A stretch of DNA of 6,606 nt, taken from Chloroflexota bacterium (lineage in GTDB: Bacteria > Chloroflexota > Dormibacteria > Dormibacterales > Dormibacteraceae). Every line of letters begins with the position of its first letter. Positions within the stretch are counted from its first letter, which is position 1. The stretch spans positions 1-6,606 of the forward strand of contig VBJE01000008.1 of the NCBI GenBank assembly GCA_005879675.1. The letters are read 5' to 3'. Of this stretch, positions 1-5,759 are shown in pieces. Below the pieces are notes generated by a model. That model did no database searches. It was given only the letters and a program-made list of their open reading frames with translations, and was not told the DNA's origin. Position numbers and translations under genes: made by a program.

Positions 1-150
1 GTCACATGCAACGTGCACGGAAGCTTCGCCGCCCTCCTCCACGCGATCCGCGACGCGAGCGTGACGGATCTGGTGAGCACCGAGCCGAGCCTCGAGGAGA
101 TATTCCTCAGCTACTTCAGCGAGCCGAAGACCAGGCTGCTCACGTCGTGA
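1..150 (+). CDS. ABC transporter ATP-binding protein, C-terminal fragment
   Basis: This is the last 49 codons of an ABC ATPase that begins before the window; reading frame 1 is open from base 1 to the TGA at 148-150. The end of the protein contains EPSLEEIFLSYF, which matches the usual C-terminus of drug/antibiotic-type export ATPases (consensus PSLEEIFL.YY). The Walker A, signature and Walker B motifs lie outside the window, so catalytic competence cannot be judged. Its stop codon overlaps the GTG start of the downstream permease (GTGA), the classic arrangement of an ATPase translationally coupled to its membrane partner. It would therefore energise export through that permease at the cytoplasmic membrane. 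The substrate is unknown. Confidence 0.85.
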   Translation, partial: VTCNVHGSFAALLHAIRDASVTDLVSTEPSLEEIFLSYFSEPKTRLLTS

Positions 151-1769
151 CCGCCGTCCGTTTCGCGCTCCGCCAGGGCCGCTGGGGCCTCATCGGCTTT
201 GCTGTGGCCGCGTTTGCTTTCACCCTCGTCCAGACGATCGGGTTCTATCAGATCGCCGGCCACACCCCGCAGGAGCGAGCCGCGCTGGGCCGGACGATGT
301 CGGCGCTCGCGGCGCAGCTAGTGGTCGTGTTTCCGCCGCCGATCCGGCCCGACACGGTGGGTGGCTATGTTCAATTCCGGGGCTTCAACTCGCTGGCGAT
401 CCTGCTTGCGGTGTGGGCGCTCGCCTCGGCGACCGGATTCGTGCGCGGCGACGAAGAGAAGGGGATCGTGGAGTCGGCGCTGGCAACCGGCACGTCCAGG
501 CTTGCGCTGGTCGCCTCTCGCCTCGTTGCTTTCGCGATCGCCCTCGCCGGAGCGTCGGCCGCGGCCGGGCTTGGTTTCATCGCAGGCGTCGCGAGCGGAC
601 ACGAATCGGTGGACCTTATCCATGTCGCGCAGGCATGCGGCACGCTGCTTGCCCTGGGCCTGGCGTGCTACGGGGTCTCGCTGCTCATGGCCGAGGTGAC
701 CACGGCCGGGGTCGCGACCGCCACCGCGGGCGCAACCCTGCTCGCGCTGTTCTTCCTCAACAGCTTGAGTCGCGAGCTCTCCTGGCTTGCGACGTGGCGG
801 TGGCTCTCACCCTTCCGCTATTACGACCTGAACCAGCCATTGCCGCCGGGTGGGAGTTTCGACGCGAAGGCTTTCCTGATTTTGCTCGGCATGGGCCTGG
901 TCGCCTCCGCCGCGGCGGGTATCGCATTCATGCGAAGGGATCTCGGCTCCTCGCTGATGCGCCTCCCCACTCGCCGCAAGCCTCCGAGCTACGTGCCGTC
1001 GGCAAATCCGGCCTGGCGAATACCCATCGCTCGCGGCGTCTACGAGCGCAGGCTCGGCGTGCTCGCCTGGGCCGCCGGCATGGCACTCCTGGCGCTCTTT
1101 TTCGCGGCGTTGACCCGGACGATCGTGAACGTCCTGCTGACGATCCCCACCCTTCTCCCCTACCTCTCGATCTTCGTCCACCAGCAGCTCTACCCGGCGG
1201 TCCTCGGCTACACGTGGTTCAACGTGGCCCAGCTCCTCTTCGCAGCGATGGCGATCACGAACGTCGCGCGATGGGCGGCCGAGGACGTCGACGGCCGCCT
1301 GGAGATGGCGCTGAGCGCGCCTGTGTCGCGCGCGGCGGTCGTTGCCGAGCGGATGGCAATCCTGGTCGTGGTCGCCACGATCGCCGCCGCGGTCAGCGGC
1401 GTGACGCTCTTCACCGCATCGCACGCGCAGGGCATCGACCTCAACGTCGCGCGTCTGGTCGCGGCGTCGCTGATGCTCGTGCCATTCGCGCTGGTGTTCG
1501 CGGGCGCCGGCTCGCTGCTCGCGAGCTGGAACCCTCGCGCGGCCGTCGGCTTGCTTGGAGCGTTCGCGTTCGCCAGCTATCTCGACACCGAGCTGGGGAC
1601 CATCTTCAAGCTGCCCGCCTGGGTGCAGGACCTGTCGGCCTTCAAGCTGTTCGGCACGCCGCTGCTGGGCGGCGTCGACGGGCGCAACCTGGCGCTGATG
1701 CTCCTGCTCGCCGCTGTGGGCGTCGGAACCTCGATACTTGTGATGCAGAGGCGGGACGTCGGCACCTAG
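147..1769 (+). CDS. ABC-2 type exporter permease, duplicated (polyketide-exporter-like)
   Basis: A 540-residue, strongly hydrophobic integral membrane protein with roughly twelve predicted spans, of the family annotated as putative exporters of polyketide antibiotics (COG3559-like). It would form the membrane channel for the ATPase encoded just upstream. The frame is open further upstream, but that part is Arg/Pro-rich, non-membranous and overlaps the ATPase, so I place the start at the GTG at 147, giving VTAVRFALRQGRWG followed directly by the first span (about residues 14-36). The protein is an internal repeat. Around residues 100-118 there is GDEEKGIVESALATGTSR, and around 377-396 the related AAEDVDGRLEMALSAPVSR, each followed by a long hydrophobic stretch. 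A charged linker near residues 270-305 joins the halves. No clear Shine-Dalgarno is present, so translation probably depends on coupling to the ATPase. The family is fairly sure; the substrate is not known. Confidence 0.88.
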   Translation: MTAVRFALRQGRWGLIGFAVAAFAFTLVQTIGFYQIAGHTPQERAALGRTMSALAAQLVVVFPPPIRPDTVGGYVQFRGFNSLAILLAVWALASATGFVRGDEEKGIVESALATGTSRLALVASRLVAFAIALAGASAAAGLGFIAGVASGHESVDLIHVAQACGTLLALGLACYGVSLLMAEVTTAGVATATAGATLLALFFLNSLSRELSWLATWRWLSPFRYYDLNQPLPPGGSFDAKAFLILLGMGLVASAAAGIAFMRRDLGSSLMRLPTRRKPPSYVPSANPAWRIPIARGVYERRLGVLAWAAGMALLALFFAALTRTIVNVLLTIPTLLPYLSIFVHQQLYPAVLGYTWFNVAQLLFAAMAITNVARWAAEDVDGRLEMALSAPVSRAAVVAERMAILVVVATIAAAVSGVTLFTASHAQGIDLNVARLVAASLMLVPFALVFAGAGSLLASWNPRAAVGLLGAFAFASYLDTELGTIFKLPAWVQDLSAFKLFGTPLLGGVDGRNLALMLLLAAVGVGTSILVMQRRDVGT

Positions 1770-1830
1770 GTGTTGCCAATGAACGGAGGCTGCCTCGGTG
1801 AGCCTACGAAAAGTAGCCAACCAGGAACTT

Positions 1831-1837
1831 AGGAGGT
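1831..1837 (+). promoter_or_regulatory. Ku ribosome binding site, long spacing
   Basis: AGGAGGT is a near-perfect anti-Shine-Dalgarno match upstream of ku. It lies 13 bases before the ATG at 1851, longer than the usual 5-9. There is no in-frame ATG, GTG or TTG between them, and the next ATG (1863) is farther away, so the ATG at 1851 remains the best start. The first residues (MPRSMWKG) also match the normal N-terminus of bacterial Ku. Confidence 0.6.
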
Positions 1838-1850
1838 AAACTGCGTCGCC

Positions 1851-2687
1851 ATGCCGAGATCGATGTGGAAGGGCGTGGTCTCTTTCGGGATGGTCTCGAT
1901 CCCGATTCGGCTCTACAACGCCACCGAGTCAAGCGCCAAGGTCTCGTTCCGCCAGCTGTGCCCTGAGCACAACTCGCCCATCTCGTACAAGCGCTGGTGC
2001 CCGGAGGGCGACCACGAGGTGGCCTACAGCGAGATCAAGCGCGGCTACGAGATCGGCAAGGACCGCTACGTCCTCATCGACGACAAGGACCTGGACAACC
2101 TTCCCCTCCCGACCGCGCACGCGATCGACATCGAGGAGTTCGTGCCCGCGGATGACATCGAGCCGGGGCTGTACTACGACAGCGCCTACTACGTCGAGCC
2201 CGAGGAGCTCGGCAAGAAGCCGTACCACCTGCTGAAGCGCGCGCTCGAGGCGACCGGGCGCATGGCCATCGCCAAGATCGCGCTGCGAGACAAGGAGCAC
2301 CTCTGCGCCCTTCACCCCAACGGAAAGGGCCTGATCATGAACACGCTCCACTGGCCGGATGAGATCCGCTCGACCGAGGGCCTGAAAGGCCTCGAGGACG
2401 AGATCAAGATCAACCCCAAGGAGCTCGAGATGGCAAAGGCCCTAATCGAGAGCCTGGCCGAGAGCTTCGACCCGTCCCGCTACAAGGACGAGTACCGCGA
2501 GGCGGTGATGAAGGTCGTGCGCGCCAAGATGGAGGGCGAGGTGATCGAAGCCCCCGAGGCGCCGCAGCCGGCCAAGGTCATGGACCTGATGGAGGCCCTG
2601 CGCCAATCCGTCGCGCAGGCGAAGAAGCAGCGCTCGAGCCGCGAGAAGCCGGCGGTCGAGACGAAGAGGCGGCGTAAGGCTTCGTAG
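1851..2687 (+). CDS. ku: Non-homologous end joining protein Ku
   Basis: Bacterial Ku, 278 residues, the usual length. As a homodimer it forms a ring that slides onto double-strand DNA ends and recruits the end-joining ligase. The N-terminal signature WKGVVSFGMVSIPIRLY (residues 6-22) is diagnostic of the Ku beta-barrel. It is followed by the conserved C37-P-E-H and Y46-K-R-W-C-P segments, then EEFVPADDIEPGLYYDSAYYV and HLLKRALEATGRMAIAK typical of the core. The conserved C-terminal helix VMDLMEALRQSV is at about 243-254. After it comes a 24-residue tail with about ten Lys/Arg, like the extended basic tails of other bacterial Ku proteins that assist DNA binding and ligase stimulation. The ligase gene starts 25 bases downstream, so the two are very probably co-transcribed. 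No convincing promoter is visible in the 81-bp gap before it. Confidence 0.97.
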   Translation: MPRSMWKGVVSFGMVSIPIRLYNATESSAKVSFRQLCPEHNSPISYKRWCPEGDHEVAYSEIKRGYEIGKDRYVLIDDKDLDNLPLPTAHAIDIEEFVPADDIEPGLYYDSAYYVEPEELGKKPYHLLKRALEATGRMAIAKIALRDKEHLCALHPNGKGLIMNTLHWPDEIRSTEGLKGLEDEIKINPKELEMAKALIESLAESFDPSRYKDEYREAVMKVVRAKMEGEVIEAPEAPQPAKVMDLMEALRQSVAQAKKQRSSREKPAVETKRRRKAS

Positions 2688-2690
2688 GCC

Positions 2691-2715
2691 CGCCTCGCCT
2701 AATCTGGGCGAGGTG
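2691..2715 (+). promoter_or_regulatory. Hairpin over the ligase start codon
   Basis: CCTCGCC (2693-2699) and GGCGAGG (2707-2713) form a perfect 7-bp GC stem with a 7-base loop, extendable by a G-T and a C-G pair. It lies between the Ku stop and the ligase, and its right arm runs into the GTG at 2713. There is no T-tract, so it does not look like an intrinsic terminator. It could restrain initiation at the GTG or set the Ku-to-ligase ratio. That role is inference. Confidence 0.4.
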
Positions 2716-3747
2716 CATCACGAGAGTGACCAGCTCCAGATCGAGCTGGACAGCTTCCCCATGGAGCTGCGGCCGATGCAGGCGGCGTCGGCCGAGGCGC
2801 CGTTCAGCTCGCCCGAGTACGTCTTCGAGGTCAAGTGGGACGGGCTGCGCTGCATCGTGTTTCGCGACCCGGGCGGGACGGTCCACCTGAAAGACCGCGG
2901 CCTCAACGACCTGACCGCCGAGCTGCCGGAGGTCGCGGCCGCCGCCAGGCGCGTCCCGCCCGGGAGCGTGATCGACGGCGAGCTGGTCGCGACCGACAGC
3001 GACGGCCGGCCGAACTACCCGCGTCTGCGCCAGCGCCTGGCCGGCGGCGCGCGGATGCGCGATGAGATTCCGACCGCCTACCTGGCGTTCGACGCGCTGT
3101 ACCTCGAAGGACGGCCGCTTCTCCGCCAGCCCGTCGTCCGCCGGCGTGCTCGCCTGGCCAAGGCGGTGGAGGCCGGTGGCCACCTGTTTGTGCCGGACCA
3201 CATCGCTGAGGACGGCGTCGAGCTCTTCGAGGCGTGCCTCGAGCGCGGCCTCGAGGGCGTCGTCGCCAAGCACCAGCAGAGCCCGTACGTGCCGGGCCAG
3301 CGCAGCCCGTTCTGGCTGAAGGTCAAGGCCGTCAAGTCCGACGACTTCGTGGTCATCGGCTGGATGGGGGAGAAGCCCTTCGACGCCCTGGTCGTCGGGT
3401 ACCACGAGGATGGGCGGCTGCTGCCGTGCGGCACGGTGGGCGGCGGCTACGACGACGATGCGTCGCGGTCGCTTCGCGACGTGCTCGTGGAGCTCGCGAC
3501 CAGCGAGTCCCCTCTCGACCCGCCGCCGATCATGATGCGACCGGTCCACTGGGTGCGGCCCGAGCTCGTGGTCAGCATCCGCTACTCCGAGTGGTCGCCG
3601 GACGGCACTCTTCGTTTTCCGATCTTCAACGGACTGCGGCCCGAAGTCCATCCCGCGGAGGCCGTGCGACACCGGCCGCGCGTGGTGATCAGCGGCCACG
3701 TGAAGCCGGGATCCGCGGCCTACGACCTGACCCGGTTCCCGTTCTGA
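2713..3747 (+). CDS. ATP-dependent DNA ligase, LigD ligase-domain type
   Basis: A 344-residue ATP-dependent DNA ligase that would seal Ku-bound breaks. Visible nucleotidyltransferase motifs in order are: motif I EVKWDG with adenylated Lys41; motif III VIDGE with Glu90; motif IIIa AFDAL (Phe126-Asp127); motif IV EGVVAK (181-186); motif V WLKVK with Lys203 and Lys205. The C-terminal OB-fold ends in YSEWSPDGTLRFPIFNGLR (291-309), the form seen in the ligase domain of LigD rather than LigC. The protein carries neither the primase-polymerase nor the phosphoesterase domain of full LigD. The GTG at 2713 gives the longest product; ATG 2761 would remove 16 residues and still keep the conserved Pro-Met near the N-terminus. 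Neither start has a strong Shine-Dalgarno, and a hairpin covers the GTG. It follows ku closely and overlaps the next gene by one base. Confidence 0.93.
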   Translation: MHHESDQLQIELDSFPMELRPMQAASAEAPFSSPEYVFEVKWDGLRCIVFRDPGGTVHLKDRGLNDLTAELPEVAAAARRVPPGSVIDGELVATDSDGRPNYPRLRQRLAGGARMRDEIPTAYLAFDALYLEGRPLLRQPVVRRRARLAKAVEAGGHLFVPDHIAEDGVELFEACLERGLEGVVAKHQQSPYVPGQRSPFWLKVKAVKSDDFVVIGWMGEKPFDALVVGYHEDGRLLPCGTVGGGYDDDASRSLRDVLVELATSESPLDPPPIMMRPVHWVRPELVVSIRYSEWSPDGTLRFPIFNGLRPEVHPAEAVRHRPRVVISGHVKPGSAAYDLTRFPF

Positions 3748-4664
3748 TGCAGGACGGCCCGTTCGACGTGGTCACCGGCGCGTTCAGCTACACGGGCCGC
3801 TTCATCGCGCGCCGCTTGATGGCGCAGGAACGCCGGCTGAAGACGCTCACCAACCACCCTCGCCGGCCGGGCACCGAAGACATCCAGGCCGAGGTCGCGC
3901 CCCTGCAGTTCAGCGACCGTGACGCGCTGGTCGAGAGCCTGCGCGGGGCCGACGTGCTCTACGACGCGTACTGGGTCCGCTTCCATCACGCGCGCGTCCG
4001 CTTCGGCGACGCGGTCGCCAACACGCGCGTCCTGCTTGGCGCCGCGCGCGACGCGGGAGTGCGCAAGGTCGTGCACATCTCGGTGAGCAACCCCTCGGAG
4101 GAGTCCGAGCTCGACTATTACGCGGGCAAGGCGCGGACGGAAAGGGCGGTGCGCGACTCGGGCCTTGCCTGGGCGGTCGTTCGGCCGACGCTGATCTTCG
4201 GACCCGGCGACATCCTCCTGAACAACATCGCGTGGCTGCTGCGGCGGCTGCCGATCATGGGCATCCCTGGCCGCGGCGACTACAGGCTGCAGCCGGTGGC
4301 GGGCGAGGACGTCGCCGAGATCGCGACGTGGGCCGCGGAGCAGACGGACAACGTGACCGTGGACGCGGCGGGGCCGGACATCATCTTCTACAGCGAGATG
4401 GTCGAGTCGATAGCGATCGCCGTGGGCCGGCATCCACGCTTTGTCTACATGTCGCCCCGGACGACGGTCCGGGCGACCAAGCTCCTGGGCAGGTTTGTCA
4501 ACGACGTGGTCCTCAACGAGCCCGAGCTCCAGGGGTTGATGCAGGAGCTGCTCGTGTCGCGGGAGCGGCCGCGAGGGACGCGACGCCTCGACAACTGGTT
4601 GCTGAGCAGCGCCGACACGATCGGCATGAAGTACGCATCGGAGCTGGACCGGCACTGGCGCTGA
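3747..4664 (+). CDS. NAD(P)-binding atypical short-chain dehydrogenase/epimerase-like protein
   Basis: A 305-residue Rossmann-fold protein of the extended/atypical short-chain dehydrogenase group (NAD-dependent epimerase, NmrA and NDUFA9-like relatives). The dinucleotide-binding loop is TGAFSYTG at residues 10-17, a TGxxxxTG variant of the usual TGxxGxxG. A YxxxK pair is present at Tyr124-Lys128 (YYAGK), preceded by HISVSNPS and followed by WAVVRPTLIFGPGDILLNN, where the last part is typical of this group. The active-site pair is intact, so it may be an oxidoreductase or epimerase, but a redox-sensing or structural role cannot be excluded. The ATG shares one base with the ligase stop (TGATG), and no Shine-Dalgarno is seen, so it is translationally coupled to the ligase. 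The frame extends upstream through the ligase gene, but that part is an out-of-frame shadow. Substrate and any link to end joining are unknown. Confidence 0.88.
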   Translation: MQDGPFDVVTGAFSYTGRFIARRLMAQERRLKTLTNHPRRPGTEDIQAEVAPLQFSDRDALVESLRGADVLYDAYWVRFHHARVRFGDAVANTRVLLGAARDAGVRKVVHISVSNPSEESELDYYAGKARTERAVRDSGLAWAVVRPTLIFGPGDILLNNIAWLLRRLPIMGIPGRGDYRLQPVAGEDVAEIATWAAEQTDNVTVDAAGPDIIFYSEMVESIAIAVGRHPRFVYMSPRTTVRATKLLGRFVNDVVLNEPELQGLMQELLVSRERPRGTRRLDNWLLSSADTIGMKYASELDRHWR

Positions 4665-4719
4665 CGCGCCACCTTCGCCGACTGTGCGGCGAGTGGCCTA
4701 TCAACGGCCTTGGATAGCC
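4657..4719. terminator. Cluster of hairpins between convergent units
   Basis: Three short inverted repeats lie back to back where the plus and minus units converge. GGCGC/GCGCC (4657-4661, 4666-4670) brackets the dehydrogenase stop codon. TCGCCG/CGGCGA (4675-4680, 4687-4692) has a 6-base loop. CTATC/GATAG (4698-4702, 4713-4717), extended by G-C pairs with one bulged C, has a 10-base loop. No T-tract follows on either strand. Together they plausibly serve as bidirectional, GC-type termination or 3'-end protection signals, but they are not canonical intrinsic terminators. Confidence 0.35.
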
Positions 4720-4742
4720 AACAGGCGGCACACTCGGCGGGT

Positions 4743-5123
4743 TCAGTCGAACGGATCCTCGATCAGCTCGACCTCGAACCGGCCTTCGTCCTTCACCGTC
4801 ACGCCGACGACCGCGTAGCGGATGGGGCCGCGCCACTCGGCCAGCGCCCGATACTCGGCCGCGGCCGCCACCAGCGCGCGGCGTTTGCGCGAGCCGACGC
4901 CCTCGAACGGTGTGCCGAAAGCGCTGCCGGCGCGCGTCTTGACCTCGACCACGACCAGGTCTTTCCCACGACGGCAGATGAGGTCGATCTCGCCACGTCG
5001 GGCGAGAAAGCCGGCGCCGACCACCTCGTATCCCCGTGACCGGAGGAACTCGGCGGCGGCGCGCTCCCCGGCTCGGCCTAGCTCGAGAGCCCGGCCAGCT
5101 CGGAGACGCGAAACGGCGCCCAA
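4743..5123 (-). CDS. yraN: YraN/UPF0102 family nuclease-like protein
   Basis: A UPF0102 (YraN) protein of about 126 residues, the usual size. The fold belongs to the PD-(D/E)XK, Holliday-junction-resolvase-like group. Its signature is present: LGRAGERAAAEFLRSRGY (15-32), then RRGEIDLIC with Glu45 and Asp47, and VVEVKTR with Glu60 and Lys62. The biochemical role of the family is poorly established; a DNA-processing role is inferred from fold and from linkage to rnhB. The start needs care. The family N-terminus must lie before LGRAGE, and the only ATG/GTG/TTG in frame near there is TTG at 5123-5121, with AGGA 4 bases upstream. This start lies inside rnhB, giving a 46-base overlap. The frame is open well beyond it, but those residues are shadow translation of rnhB. 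Confidence 0.85.
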   Translation of the reverse strand: MGAVSRLRAGRALELGRAGERAAAEFLRSRGYEVVGAGFLARRGEIDLICRRGKDLVVVEVKTRAGSAFGTPFEGVGSRKRRALVAAAAEYRALAEWRGPIRYAVVGVTVKDEGRFEVELIEDPFD

Positions 5124-5704
5124 GACGTCCTGTGGATGGGGCTGGGGCCGAGTCGGCGGATCGCGGCGCGATGCGACGGAGTGGCGTAACCCTTGTGGTC
5201 GGCAAACCCCCAGCCGGGGTAGAGGCGGTCGTACTCGACCATCGTCCGGTCGCGCGCGACCTTGGCCACGATGCTCGCGGCCATGATGGAGGCGCACACC
5301 TTGTCGCCGCGGACGACCGCCATCTGCGGCAGAGGCACATCCGGAATGTCGAAGGCGTCGATCAGCAGGTACTCCGGTTTGACGCTCAGTCCCGCGACGG
5401 CTCCTGCGTGCGCCAGCTTCCGCGCCCCGTAGAGGCCGAGCCGGTTCACCTGGGTGTGGTCGACGGCGCAAAGGGACACCGCGACGGCGCGCCGGCGGAT
5501 GATCTTGTCGACTTGCTCACGCTCGTCCGCCGTCATGAGCTTGGAATCGTTGAGACCGGCTATGCGGTCGCCGACCTTGAGCACCACCGCGCCCGCGACG
5601 ACGGGACCCGCGAGCGGCCCCATGCCCACCTCGTCGACGCCGGCCACGACCTGGTAGCCCATCGCGAGGGCTCTACGCTCGAATTGCCACAGCTTCGGAC
5701 GCAT
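5078..5704 (-). CDS. rnhB: Ribonuclease HII
   Basis: RNase HII, 208 residues, a normal length. It cleaves RNA in RNA-DNA hybrids and starts excision of single ribonucleotides misincorporated into DNA. All four acidic metal ligands can be placed: Asp24 and Glu25 (GVDEVG), Asp116 (LLIDAF) and Asp152 (KVARD). LNDSK (51-55), the IMAASIVAK segment (140-148) and HKGY with Tyr173 (170-173) are also family hallmarks. One thing is odd: the family's GRG ribonucleotide-junction motif reads G27-M28-G29. The ATG at 5704 is preferred over the internal ATG at 5662 because the preceding residues (FERRALAMGYQVVAGVDE) resemble the normal N-terminus. There is no visible Shine-Dalgarno, and a small hairpin lies between it and rplS 55 bases upstream. 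It overlaps yraN at its 3' end. Confidence 0.95.
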   Translation of the reverse strand: MRPKLWQFERRALAMGYQVVAGVDEVGMGPLAGPVVAGAVVLKVGDRIAGLNDSKLMTADEREQVDKIIRRRAVAVSLCAVDHTQVNRLGLYGARKLAHAGAVAGLSVKPEYLLIDAFDIPDVPLPQMAVVRGDKVCASIMAASIVAKVARDRTMVEYDRLYPGWGFADHKGYATPSHRAAIRRLGPSPIHRTSWAPFRVSELAGLSS

Positions 5705-5743
5705 TCAAGAAAGGAGAGTACGAGGCGCGCCGCCCGGAGCCAA

Positions 5744-5757
5744 CCCTGTTTACAGGG
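5744..5757 (-). promoter_or_regulatory. Small hairpin just after rplS
   Basis: CCCTGTTTACAGGG is an inverted repeat with a 5- to 6-bp stem and a loop of 2-4 bases. On the minus strand it begins two bases after the rplS stop and precedes rnhB. There is no T-tract, so it is more likely an RNA-processing or partial-attenuation element between the highly expressed L19 gene and rnhB than a full terminator. The remaining spacer contains the palindrome GGCGCGCC (5724-5731) and no clear ribosome binding site. Confidence 0.3.
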
Positions 5758-5759
5758 AG

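Noticed and set aside
413..1801. A 462-residue plus-strand frame inside the permease gene
   Set aside because: Arg/Pro/Gly-rich, low-complexity translation typical of a shifted frame in GC-rich DNA. It overlaps the well-supported permease and shows no family motif.
807..1820. A 337-residue minus-strand frame opposite the permease
   Set aside because: Highly charged, Arg/His/Glu-rich antisense translation of a hydrophobic gene; no recognisable domain.
1770..1850. Possible promoter for ku using TTGCCA (1774-1779) as a -35 box
   Set aside because: No -10-like hexamer lies 16-19 bases downstream, so the resemblance is not supported.
2578..3699. A 373-residue minus-strand frame opposite ku and the ligase
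   Set aside because: It is antisense to a ligase with all its motifs intact. Its composition (His/Arg/Asp-rich, no motif) is that of an antisense shadow.
3720..4655. A 311-residue minus-strand frame opposite the dehydrogenase-like gene
   Set aside because: Antisense shadow with no motif. The plus frame has an intact Rossmann motif and YxxxK pair.
5660..5662. Internal ATG as the rnhB start
   Set aside because: It would remove residues that resemble the normal RNase HII N-terminus; the ATG at 5704 keeps them, though neither has a clear ribosome binding site.
5724..5731. GGCGCGCC palindrome as an operator
   Set aside because: An 8-base GC palindrome is expected by chance in DNA of this composition, and no second copy or regulator is seen.
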